6,718 bases of DNA from positions 1 through 6,718 of the forward strand of contig JANQGB010000370.1 in the NCBI GenBank assembly GCA_028277545.1, in the 5' to 3' direction. The number at the start of each line of letters is the position of its first letter. Positions within the stretch are counted from its first letter, which is position 1. The notes beneath the pieces are model-generated. The model had not been told where the DNA came from. It saw only the letters and a list, made by a program, of their open reading frames with translations, and made no database searches. The DNA is from Phycisphaerae bacterium. GTDB taxonomy: Bacteria > Planctomycetota > Phycisphaerae > UBA1845. A program made the position numbers and the translations under genes. This document shows positions 1 to 6,160 of this stretch, in pieces.

Positions 1-229
1 GGTTGACATGCCGGAGCATCGCCTCGCTGGGTTCGACGGCCGTGACCTGCCAGCCGGCAGCGGCCAGGCAGCGCGAGAAGATGCCCGTGCCCGCGCCCAC
101 GTCGGCTGCCCGGCGGCCGTCCGGCTGACCGGCTTCCGCGGCCAGCGCTGCCAGCACCTCCCGCGGATATCCCGGACGATACCGGGCGTAGTCCTGGGCG
201 CAGTGGTCGAATTCGCGTTTCACTGGCAT
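1..229 (-). CDS. Class I SAM-dependent methyltransferase, N-terminal part (cut by window edge)
   Basis: Reading the minus strand from the ATG at 229-227 gives 76 uninterrupted codons running off the left edge. The start resembles the common MKREFDHxAxDYARYRPGYP opening of small class I methyltransferases. Residues 42-52 (ADVGAGTGIFS) are motif I, the glycine-rich SAM-binding loop. Residues 62-72 (VTAVEPSEAML) are motif II, whose acidic Glu66 would bind the ribose hydroxyls of SAM. The family transfers a methyl group from SAM in the cytoplasm; the substrate cannot be told from this fragment. The ATG is directly preceded by GCAGG, which is too close for a normal ribosome site. A GTG at 223-221 has AGGA five bases upstream and may be the true start. 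The gene is divergent from lepA. I am confident of the fold, not of the substrate. Confidence 0.85.
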   Translation of the reverse strand, partial: MPVKREFDHCAQDYARYRPGYPREVLAALAAEAGQPDGRRAADVGAGTGIFSRCLAAAGWQVTAVEPSEAMLRHVN

Positions 230-312
230 CCTGCGGGTATCTCGCTCGAGATTGGTCCGCCGGTGGTGGTCACCATTGTTCCCGTCTGCGTGTTGTCCGG
301 CGACGTTTCCAC

Positions 313-318
313 TATACT
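313..318 (+). promoter_or_regulatory. Candidate -10 element for lepA
   Basis: TATACT differs from the sigma-70 consensus TATAAT at one base and lies 34 bases before the lepA ATG. There is no extended TGn motif and no convincing -35 hexamer at normal spacing, so this is a weak inference from one hexamer. Confidence 0.3.
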
Positions 319-340
319 GTCGCGTTTGCAGTTGGCCCAT

Positions 341-347
341 GGAAGAG
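341..347 (+). promoter_or_regulatory. Ribosome binding site of lepA
   Basis: GGAAGAG ends five bases before the ATG at 353. It helps choose this start over the long in-frame upstream opening, which would run antisense through the methyltransferase gene. The site lies inside a six-codon out-of-frame mini-ORF (339-356) whose TGA overlaps the lepA start as ATGA. Confidence 0.6.
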
Positions 348-352
348 CCTGG

Positions 353-2152
353 ATGAGCGAACAGAAGTACATCCGAAACTTCGGCATAATTGCCCACATT
401 GACCACGGCAAGAGCACCCTGGCCGACCGGCTGCTCGAACACACCGGGGCCGTCTCGCGCCGGGACATGAAAGAGCAGTTGCTCGACGACATGGAACTCG
501 AGCGGGAGATGGGCATCACCATCAAGGCCAACCGGGCCACCGTCACACACACGCACAAGGGGCAAGAGTATCAGCTCAATCTCATCGACACGCCAGGGCA
601 CGTCGACTTTCACTACGAAGTGTCCCGGGCGATGGCCGCCTGCGAGGGCGTTCTGTTGCTGGTGGACGCCACCCAGGGCGTGCAGGCCCAGACCGTGGCC
701 AACGCCTACCTGGCGGTCGAGGCGGACATCGAAATCATCCTGGTGATCAACAAGATCGACCTGCCGGGCGCGAGTCCGGAGGACACGGCCCTGGAGGTGG
801 AGCAGGTGCTGGGGCTGCCGGCCCACGAAGCCATCTTTACCTCGGCCAAGACCGGCGAAGGCATCGCCGAGCTGCTGGACGCCGTTGTTGAGCGTGTCCC
901 ACCGCCGACAGGCGTCCGCGAGGCACCGCTTCGAGCCCTCATTTACGACGCCAAGATGGATATCCACCGCGGTGTGGTCAACCACATCCGCGTGGTGGAT
1001 GGGCAGGTCAAACGTGGTGACAAGATCAACCTCATGGCTCGCGGCAGCGAGCACATCGTGACGGAAGTGGGCCGGTACTTCCCGAAGCCTCAGGCCGTCG
1101 AGTCGCTGGTGGCCGGTGATGTCGGCTACCTGTTTGCCGGTATCAAGACCCTGGCCGACCTGCGCATTGGGGACACAGTCACCCTGAGCTACACGCCCGC
1201 CGAAGAACCGCTGCCCGGCTACGAACCCCCCAGGCAGATGGTCTTCTGCGACTTTTACCCGGGCGCGGGCACGCAGACGCCCGAGTTGCGCGAGGCCCTC
1301 GAGACCCTCTGGCTCAACGACTGCTCCTTCACCTACGAGACGGTCACCTCCGACGCGCTGGGCATCGGCTTCCGCTGCGGCTTCCTGGGCCTGCTGCACA
1401 TGAAGATCATCCAGGAGCGGCTGGAGCGCGAGAGCGACGTGAACGTCGTGCAGACCGCCCCCACGGTGACCTTCGAAGTCGTAACCAATGACGGCAAAGC
1501 ACTGCAGATATCTTCGCCAAGTGAGCTGCCGGACATGTCGGCCGTGACCGAGATTCGCGAGCCCTTCGTCAAGACACAGCTCATTGTGCCGGCCGAGTCC
1601 GTCGGTAACGTCATGCAGCTCTCGCTGGACCGCCGCGGCGTACAGAGAAAGAGCGAGTACCTCTCGCCCACCCGGGTGCTGTTCACTTATGACTTCCCGC
1701 TCAGCGAAATCCTCTACGACTTCTATGACAAGCTAAAAAGCGCCACCCGCGGATACGGCACCATGGACTACGAGTTCACCGGCTTCGCCGGCGGTGACCT
1801 GGTCAAGCTGGACATCCTGGTCAACAACGTGGCCATCGACGCCCTCTCGGTCATTGTGCACCGCGACAAGGCCATGCAGCGCGGCCGGCGGCTGATCATC
1901 CGCCTCCGCCGCCAGATCGACCGCCACCAGTTCGAAATCCCCATACAGGCGGCCGTCGGAACCCGCGTCATCGCCCGAGAGACGATCAAGGCCTTCCGCA
2001 AGAACGTAACTGCCAAGTGCTACGGCGGTGACATTACCCGCAAGCGCAAGCTCCTCGAGAAGCAGAAAGAGGGCAAGAAGCGCATGAAGATGGTGGGTAA
2101 CGTCTCCATCCCTCAGGAAGCCTTCATGGTGGTTCTCGACCCTGGCGACTAA
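353..2152 (+). CDS. lepA: Elongation factor 4 (LepA), ribosome back-translocating GTPase
   Basis: LepA is a ribosome-associated translational GTPase, reported to back-translocate or remodel stalled ribosomes and to assist 30S assembly or initiation. The protein has 599 residues, the length of E. coli LepA. The GTPase motifs are intact: P-loop AHIDHGKST at 14-22, switch I GIT at 54-56, DTPGH at 79-83 with the catalytic His83, NKID at 133-136 and SAK at 164-166. Domain II follows (about 190-280), then the EF-G III- and V-like domains. The LepA-specific C-terminal domain ends with the hallmark stretch at 556-591 (CYGGDITRKRKLLEKQKEGK and onward). EF-G domain IV is absent, as expected. The start at 353 fits the family N-terminus (IRNFGIIAHIDHGKST) and has a ribosome site. 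lepB, a frequent partner downstream, is missing; the next gene is convergent. All key residues are present, so it should be functional. Confidence 0.98.
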   Translation: MSEQKYIRNFGIIAHIDHGKSTLADRLLEHTGAVSRRDMKEQLLDDMELEREMGITIKANRATVTHTHKGQEYQLNLIDTPGHVDFHYEVSRAMAACEGVLLLVDATQGVQAQTVANAYLAVEADIEIILVINKIDLPGASPEDTALEVEQVLGLPAHEAIFTSAKTGEGIAELLDAVVERVPPPTGVREAPLRALIYDAKMDIHRGVVNHIRVVDGQVKRGDKINLMARGSEHIVTEVGRYFPKPQAVESLVAGDVGYLFAGIKTLADLRIGDTVTLSYTPAEEPLPGYEPPRQMVFCDFYPGAGTQTPELREALETLWLNDCSFTYETVTSDALGIGFRCGFLGLLHMKIIQERLERESDVNVVQTAPTVTFEVVTNDGKALQISSPSELPDMSAVTEIREPFVKTQLIVPAESVGNVMQLSLDRRGVQRKSEYLSPTRVLFTYDFPLSEILYDFYDKLKSATRGYGTMDYEFTGFAGGDLVKLDILVNNVAIDALSVIVHRDKAMQRGRRLIIRLRRQIDRHQFEIPIQAAVGTRVIARETIKAFRKNVTAKCYGGDITRKRKLLEKQKEGKKRMKMVGNVSIPQEAFMVVLDPGD

Positions 2153-2351
2153 TGCGCCAGACAGACCTTCCTCCCTGTCCCGGGATGGGACCTTGGCAGG
2201 GAACGATCGCCACACAACTGGTCCGCCAAGCGGAACCTACCGGGCTAGCGCCCCGGCCTGGCACCCCGGAGAGTCGCAGCCTCCAGGTTGCAGGAGCCGG
2301 ATCGATGCGCGTAACGGCTCTGCCTGCTTCAGCAACTGCTGTCCGCCTGGC
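2153..2351. other. Convergent intergenic region after lepA
   Basis: This 199-bp stretch lies between the lepA stop and the stop of the opposing gene. It holds weak inverted repeats: TCCCTG/CAGGGA at 2172-2177 and 2197-2202, enclosing GTCCC/GGGAC at 2177-2181 and 2187-2191. No T-run follows on either strand, so neither is a convincing intrinsic terminator. An open frame starting at 2152 (TAATG overlap with the lepA stop) crosses it, but most of that frame is antisense to the next gene and its composition looks non-coding. Confidence 0.5.
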
Positions 2352-3278
2352 TCAGCGGCTGCTGCCCGATTGCGACGAACCAGCGCTCGGCCCCACGGGC
2401 CTCTCCTGCGGCGCCTTGCCGGGCATGAAGCCGCCCGGCTCATCGTCGCAGGGTTCCATCGTGAGGTCTTCCAGGGATGGAGTGGTGACCGGCCAGCAGG
2501 CGATGGAATCCTCGTCGACGCGACCGGTAACGAAGACGCGGTCGCCGATGAAGTAGTCGCCTGTCAACCTGACGGCGTAGCCACCCCCGCTGTCGGGGTG
2601 GAACAGGATGCAGCTCTGCGGTCCCCAGCCCAGCGTGCCGCACTCTGACACGCACTCCGCAATTGTGTTGTATTCCAGGGCGGCGAGAACTATCGGAAAA
2701 CACATCAGGGATTCCTCGTTCACCGCACCAGTTACGTAGACGCGATCGCCCGGGAAGAATCCACCCGTGTTGTCCACGGCGAAGCTGTCTCCGTGGTCGC
2801 CATGGAACATGATGCAGGACTGCGGACCCCAGCCCAGCGTGCCGCATCCGGAGAAGCACTCCGCGATGGTGTTGTTCTCGATCTCCGCCATGGTGATCGG
2901 GAAGCAGGAAGTAGACTCATCGTTGACCTGGCCGGTGACGAAGACTCTATCCCCCGGAATGAAACCGCCGGTTTCAGACAGCAGAAAGCTGCCCCCGCTG
3001 TCGGCCTGAAACAGCGTGCACCCCTGCGGACCGATACCCAGGCTGCCGCCACCGGCGAAGAAGACAGGTTCTTCGGTCAAGATTTCCTCGGCAGAGCCTA
3101 CGTCTTCCGGAGAACCCAGGTTCGCCGGACGCGACGGCGCTTCCTGGCCGGTTATCTCGGGTCCCCCCAGAGGCTTCCCGGCCTCAGCCGGACCGCCCGC
3201 ACGGTCCTCCGCCGCCGCAATCGGGAGAAACGACACCACCCCCAGGAAGCAGCACAGACTGATCACCTGACGTTTCAT
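2352..3278 (-). CDS. Exported protein with three tandem 68-residue Cys-framed repeats, function unknown
   Basis: This 308-residue protein starts with a signal peptide: basic MKRQ, a hydrophobic stretch to about residue 20, and a likely cleavage after IAAA (23/24). There is no lipobox, so it should be released to the periplasm or outside. A flexible Pro/Gly/Glu-rich linker (24-74) precedes three contiguous repeats at 75-142, 143-210 and 211-278, each exactly 68 residues with no gaps between copies. The shared pattern is GxLGxGPQxCxLFxxDxGGxxxxxxTGxxxxGDRVxVTGxVxxxSxxCxPxxxxxxExxTxxxC. Repeats 2 and 3 carry four Cys each; repeat 1 has three, Gly77 replacing the first. These Cys are good disulfide candidates in an exported protein. 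The GDRVxVTG strand recalls OB-fold proteins, but this is only a suggestion. The C-terminal 30 residues are Pro/Ser/Gly-rich. A strong ribosome site supports the start. I do not recognise a characterised family. Confidence 0.88.
   Translation of the reverse strand: MKRQVISLCCFLGVVSFLPIAAAEDRAGGPAEAGKPLGGPEITGQEAPSRPANLGSPEDVGSAEEILTEEPVFFAGGGSLGIGPQGCTLFQADSGGSFLLSETGGFIPGDRVFVTGQVNDESTSCFPITMAEIENNTIAECFSGCGTLGWGPQSCIMFHGDHGDSFAVDNTGGFFPGDRVYVTGAVNEESLMCFPIVLAALEYNTIAECVSECGTLGWGPQSCILFHPDSGGGYAVRLTGDYFIGDRVFVTGRVDEDSIACWPVTTPSLEDLTMEPCDDEPGGFMPGKAPQERPVGPSAGSSQSGSSR
2445..3056 (-). repeat. Three tandem 204-bp coding repeats
   Basis: The units are 3056-2853, 2852-2649 and 2648-2445 on the minus strand, each encoding 68 residues. 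Repeats 2 and 3 are most alike: a 20-base stretch at 2623-2642 is identical to 2827-2846, exactly 204 bases apart, inside a 27-base match with one mismatch. Repeat 1 is more diverged (GGGSLGIGPQGC in place of CGTLGWGPQSC). This fits internal duplication, with the 2/3 duplication later than the split from repeat 1. Confidence 0.9.
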
Positions 3279-3284
3279 GACAAC

Positions 3285-3292
3285 TCTCCTCT
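3285..3292 (-). promoter_or_regulatory. Strong ribosome binding site of the repeat-protein gene
   Basis: The minus strand reads AGAGGAGA, with the AGGAG core seven bases before the ATG at 3278. Core match and spacing are close to ideal, which fixes this start and suggests efficient translation. Confidence 0.8.
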
Positions 3293-3299
3293 AACGCGT

Positions 3300-3350
3300 G
3301 TTGGCCCACTGACACCCTGGGGGGTGGCACCGAACGAGGCGCGGGCCAAC
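3300..3350. promoter_or_regulatory. Nested inverted repeat upstream of the repeat-protein gene
   Basis: The outer arms GTTGGCCC (3300-3307) and GGGCCAAC (3343-3350) are perfectly complementary over 8 bp. Inside the 35-base loop, CACCC (3313-3317) and GGGTG (3322-3326) form a second 5-bp stem with a 4-base loop. The element starts eight bases upstream of the ribosome site, so it would lie in the leader or promoter of the minus-strand gene. The role is unknown: operator, leader structure and chance are all possible. Confidence 0.4.
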
Positions 3351-3754
3351 AGCCTACGGCCCGAGTTGACGGAGCCCGCGCGCAACCGGCGTCGCGATCG
3401 TTCGATCACCAACCCACCCACCAAACAACGCTAAAACAGAAGACTCTGCGAGCACAGTCCGCGGAATTGCCTCTCCGCCAACATCACCACAGCGTCTGAT
3501 GCATATGATTCCTGCCCATTGCGGAACGGTGACTAGTTCTTCAGTAACGCCCCGCAACGCCCCCCGCAACGGCCAAAGTTGTCCGATGTTGTTGGACTGG
3601 CAGATGAACACAACCAACGAACAGCGCCGTCCACGGTGGCCGGTCAGGGCATGAGAGCGCTGGGCAACCTGACGCCCAAGTTCGCTTCGTGACCGCGCTT
3701 TGGGTAGGCTGACTGCCAGGTCGGACGCCAGCCGGGCAGGCCGAGGCGTCCAGT

Positions 3755-3777
3755 GCGGCTGGCCAGAGGCCGGCTGC
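3755..3777 (+). promoter_or_regulatory. 10-bp leader hairpin just upstream of the PD40 gene
   Basis: Bases 3755-3764 pair with 3768-3777 across a three-base AGA loop: eight Watson-Crick pairs and two G-U pairs (3757/3775 and 3760/3772). The wobble pairs hold only in plus-strand RNA; in minus-strand RNA they become C-A mismatches, so the plus transcript is favoured. The stem ends ten bases before the ATG at 3788, a position that could limit ribosome access. No T-run follows, so it is not a standard terminator. Confidence 0.45.
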
Positions 3778-3787
3778 TTCACGGGGT

Positions 3788-5287
3788 ATGGATTCTGGCG
3801 GGGCATTACAGAGCTGGTATGCGGTGAGAACGCCGGGTAGTCGACTCTTGGTCTATCTCGTCGCGGCAACCACCGTGACGGCATCTGGTGCTGTGGCGGA
3901 AATCCCCGCCGCGGGGCGAGAATCCCGCTCCTGGAGGGACGAGTTACGCACGCGCTTCGAGAGCGGGCAGGCGCAAACAGGCCTGACAATAGACTACCCC
4001 CTGGATGAGACGCTCTTCCCCCCAGAAATCGCGGCACCGACGTTTCGCTGGACGGACGCCGCGTCCGGCGCCAACACCTGGCTGGTCACGGTCGAGGTCG
4101 CAGACGGGATGCCAGGCGTGCAGGGTATCGCCCAGTCGCCGGAGTGGACGCCGCGGGAAGACGACTGGGAGAGCCTCAAGAGACGGTCGGTGGCTGGTGA
4201 AGCCCGACTGACGGTGCTCGGCTTCGCGCGCGACGACCGAAGCGCGCTCCTGTCCGGTGCCCAGGTCAGGTTCGGCACCTCGAGGGACGAGGTGGGCGCA
4301 CCGCTTTTCTATCGCGAAGTCAACCTGCCGTTTAGCGACGCGGTCAAGGATCCGACAACCATCCGGTGGCGATTCGGCTCGGTCGCCTCCATGGAGCCAC
4401 CTCCGATCGTGCTCGAGGGGCTGCCGGTATGCGGAAACTGCCACTCCTTCTCTACGGATGGCCGCCTGCTGGGGATGGATGTCGACTACGCCAACGACAA
4501 GGGCTCCTACGCCTTGACCCGCGTGAGCGAGGAGATCGTCCTTGGTAACCAGGACATCATCACCTGGAGCGACTTTCGCAGGGACGAACGGAACCCGACC
4601 TTCGGGCTTCTCTCGCAGGTTTCCCCTGACGGGGCGTACGTGGTCAGCACGGTGAAGGATCGCTCGGTCTTCGTCGCCCAGCCAGATCTGGCCTTCTCGC
4701 AGCTCTTCTTCCCTATTCGGGGCATCCTGGCGATCTATCAGCGAGAGAGCGGTACGTTTGCTCCGTTGCCCGGCGCCGATGATCCAACGTTCGTGCAAAG
4801 CAACCCCACCTGGAGTCCGGATGGAGAGACCATTGTATTCGCCAGGGCCAAGGCCCACCGGCTGGCCAGGGATGAAGGCAAGGTCCTGCTGACCCGTCAG
4901 GAATGCGAGGAGTTTTTGGAGGGCGGACAGACCTTCCAGTACGACCTCTATAGCATCCCGTTCAATGACGGTGCCGGTGGGACGCCGCAGCCGCTGGCCG
5001 GCGCCTCTGCCAACGGCATGAGCAACTACTTCCCCAAGTACTCGCCAGATGGGAAGTGGATCGTCTTCTGCCGGTCCAAGAGCTTCATGCTCCTTCAGCC
5101 GGACAGCGAGCTGTACATAGTCCCCGCCGGCGGAGGCCAGGCCCGGCGACTCCGCTGCAACACCGCCAGGATGAACTCGTGGCACAGTTGGTCGCCGAAC
5201 GGCAAGTGGCTGGTCTTTGCCTCGAAGGCCAACTCGCCCTATACCCAGCTCTGCCTGACCCACATTGACGAGCAGGGACGCAGCACG
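3788..5287 (+). pseudogene. PD40/TolB-like propeller protein with CxxCH motif, missing its C-terminus
   Basis: Residues 1-37 form a signal region: arginines at 14 and 19, a hydrophobic stretch at 20-36, and a likely cleavage after AVA at 37. An N-terminal domain (about 65-200) contains the YPLDETLFPPEIAAPTFRW stretch, typical of an Ig/fibronectin-like lead-in. Residues 214-219 are VCGNCH, a single haem-c-type CxxCH. PD40 propeller motifs follow: VSPDGAYVVS (278-287), WSPDGETIVFAR (342-353), YSPDGKWIVFCRS (418-430) and WSPNGKWLVFAS (468-479). The family resembles a TolB-like PD40 group that I recall in environmental genomes, where the text usually continues after THIDEQGRST with a PPV-type stretch. 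Here it stops at residue 500. It would act in the periplasm; partner and substrate are unknown. Haem binding is inferred from the motif only. Confidence 0.75.
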
Positions 5288-6160
5288 CTGTTGCTCAATT
5301 CGCTGGTCCAGTTCGGCGCGCGCCTGGCGCTGGTCGGCGCCGCGGTGACGGGCATCATTGTGGCCATCCAGGATGCGCTGGCTGCGATCGATGAATTCTT
5401 GCTGAGAGTGGTCGACGGCATTGCGTCGCTGTTCGGTCGCGCGTCCGAGGAGGCGGACGCGTCCCTCGATCAGATCGAGGGTTCGGCCGCGGATAGCTTC
5501 GATGCGATCGACCAGGCTGCGTCCGACTCCGGCGACTCCATCTCCGAATGGATGAGCGATGCCGCCGATGCGATCCGAGCGGCTTTCGACAGTGCGATTG
5601 CTTGGGTGCGTGATGCATTCATAGGCCTCGGCGACGTGGTCGAGGGCATCCTTAATCGGATTGTTTCGCTGTTGAATGACGTGATCGACGCGGCGCGTCG
5701 GGCGCTTCGTGCGCTGTCGAGTGTGGGCGGGCGGTCCGAGGGAGGTCCGTCCTTCTCCGGCGGTGGCCATGTACGCGGGCCGGGGACGTCGACGAGCGAC
5801 TCCATTCCCGCCTGGTTGTCGCGCAACGAATTCGTCATCAAAGCTGCTGCGGTGCGCAAGTACGGGCTTGCCGCGATGACCGCGATCAACAGCATGCGAC
5901 TTCCGGTCGGTGGCATCCGCGGCTTTGCGATCGGTGGATTGGTGGACGGCTTCACGGCGACAGGTGGCGCAGCGCCGTCGTTAAGCGGGGTGGTTGAGGC
6001 CGCGCCGGCGCCGGCCGGCCGGCCGTTTTCCCTGACAATAGGTGGGGAGACATTTTCGGGACTGCTGGCGCCGGAGGATGTTGCTGAGAAAATGATCAGT
6101 TTTGCGACCACGCGTCAGATCCGCAGCACCGGACAGATGCCGAGCTGGTTCGAGGGATGA
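3788..6160 (+). CDS. Chimeric 790-codon frame: exported PD40/TolB-like protein joined to phage tape-measure C-terminus
   Basis: The frame is open throughout, but it joins two unrelated families near residues 500-511. The N-terminal ~500 residues are an exported beta-propeller protein with a CxxCH motif; the C-terminal ~290 residues are the end of a tail tape-measure protein. The two parts are described separately. The ATG at 3788 has only a poor ribosome site (GGGG one base away). GTG at 3824 is an alternative that would leave a more typical signal peptide. The stop overlaps the next phage gene as ATGA. A functional fusion is unlikely, because the propeller would lack its closing segment and the tape measure its N-terminal body. 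Alanine codons change from GCC to GCG at the join. An assembly chimera or a recombination junction explains this better than a true two-domain protein. Confidence 0.75.
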   Translation: MDSGGALQSWYAVRTPGSRLLVYLVAATTVTASGAVAEIPAAGRESRSWRDELRTRFESGQAQTGLTIDYPLDETLFPPEIAAPTFRWTDAASGANTWLVTVEVADGMPGVQGIAQSPEWTPREDDWESLKRRSVAGEARLTVLGFARDDRSALLSGAQVRFGTSRDEVGAPLFYREVNLPFSDAVKDPTTIRWRFGSVASMEPPPIVLEGLPVCGNCHSFSTDGRLLGMDVDYANDKGSYALTRVSEEIVLGNQDIITWSDFRRDERNPTFGLLSQVSPDGAYVVSTVKDRSVFVAQPDLAFSQLFFPIRGILAIYQRESGTFAPLPGADDPTFVQSNPTWSPDGETIVFARAKAHRLARDEGKVLLTRQECEEFLEGGQTFQYDLYSIPFNDGAGGTPQPLAGASANGMSNYFPKYSPDGKWIVFCRSKSFMLLQPDSELYIVPAGGGQARRLRCNTARMNSWHSWSPNGKWLVFASKANSPYTQLCLTHIDEQGRSTLLLNSLVQFGARLALVGAAVTGIIVAIQDALAAIDEFLLRVVDGIASLFGRASEEADASLDQIEGSAADSFDAIDQAASDSGDSISEWMSDAADAIRAAFDSAIAWVRDAFIGLGDVVEGILNRIVSLLNDVIDAARRALRALSSVGGRSEGGPSFSGGGHVRGPGTSTSDSIPAWLSRNEFVIKAAAVRKYGLAAMTAINSMRLPVGGIRGFAIGGLVDGFTATGGAAPSLSGVVEAAPAPAGRPFSLTIGGETFSGLLAPEDVAEKMISFATTRQIRSTGQMPSWFEG
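5285..5320 (+). other. Junction between chromosomal and phage-like sequence
   Basis: Propeller similarity ends at Thr500 (5285-5287). From about Leu501 the protein reads as a tape-measure hydrophobic segment, and the first GCG alanine codon after the join is residue 511 (5318-5320). No direct repeat, transposon end or integrase site is visible at the boundary. The exact point could shift by a few codons if the two parents share microhomology. Confidence 0.65.
5288..6160 (+). pseudogene. Phage tail tape-measure protein, C-terminal ~290 residues only
   Basis: Tape-measure proteins set tail length and line the tail tube of long-tailed phages. What remains is a hydrophobic segment (about 501-531 of the joined frame), an Asp/Ala/Ser-rich run of amphipathic helices (532-645), and a Gly-rich turn. 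Then comes the recognisable ending at 658-704: GGGHVRGPGTSTSDSIPAWL, followed by SRNEFVIKAAAVRKYGLAAM. The GPGTxTSDSIPAxLSxxEFV pattern is a familiar tape-measure C-terminal signature. The gene order fits: two small tail-region genes follow with overlapping starts. No start codon with a ribosome site was found at the join, and family members are normally much longer, so the 5' part is missing. Alanine codons here are mostly GCG. Confidence 0.8.

Larger units (their letters stand above)
230..352. promoter_or_regulatory. Divergent intergenic region between methyltransferase and lepA
   Basis: These 123 bases separate two divergent genes and should hold both promoters. A TATACT hexamer at 313-318 is the best -10 element for lepA. 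It would start transcription near 325 and leave a leader of roughly 28 bases. No good -35 hexamer sits at 16-18 bases spacing; TTGTCC at 293-298 is only 14 bases away. A near-perfect palindrome, TGGTG-GT-CACCA, lies at 264-275 between the two genes and could be an operator, but nothing ties it to a regulator. I see no clear promoter for the methyltransferase strand. Confidence 0.35.
3279..3787. other. Gene-free 509-bp divergent region with inverted repeats
   Basis: This stretch separates the minus-strand repeat-protein gene from the plus-strand PD40 gene. Frames crossing it look like non-coding shadows. It contains a nested inverted repeat at 3300-3350, a GATCG-TT-CGATC palindrome at 3396-3407, a short imperfect tandem repeat (AACGCCCCGC, AACGCCCCCCGC) at 3546-3567, and a strong hairpin at 3755-3777. 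TATGAT at 3504-3509 could be a -10 box for the plus strand but lacks a proper -35 and lies about 280 bases before the gene. No tRNA, terminator or mobile-element end is visible. Confidence 0.5.

Noticed and set aside
8..352. N-terminal extension of about 115 codons on LepA from an upstream in-frame ATG
   Set aside because: It runs antisense through the methyltransferase gene, has no LepA-like sequence, and would give a protein far longer than the 599-residue family norm. The start at 353 has a ribosome site.
2172..2202. Possible intrinsic terminator after lepA
   Set aside because: The stems are only 5-6 bp, the outer one has a 19-base loop, and no T-run follows on either strand.
2152..2648. 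Plus-strand frames (134 and 151 codons) after lepA, one starting with a TAATG overlap
   Set aside because: Most of each frame is antisense to the exported repeat protein, and the translations are low-complexity with no recognisable motif.
3546..3567. Short GC-rich tandem repeat as a possible CRISPR or iteron
   Set aside because: Only two full, unequal copies of 10-12 bases with no spacer pattern; too short and too few.
3354..4037. Minus-strand 227-codon frame across the gene-free region and the start of the PD40 gene
   Set aside because: Arg/Pro/Ser-rich shadow-type composition, no domain, and it overlaps the signal peptide and start of a convincing gene on the other strand.
3944..5770. Very long minus-strand frame (608 codons) opposite the PD40/tape-measure frame
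   Set aside because: A GC-rich antisense shadow: the plus strand carries clear PD40, CxxCH and tape-measure motifs, and this frame crosses the junction without any recognisable domain.
3788..6160. A genuine new two-domain protein combining a haem propeller with a tail tape measure
   Set aside because: The abrupt codon switch, the loss of the end of one family and the start of the other at the same point, and the intact phage gene order downstream all favour a junction of two sources.
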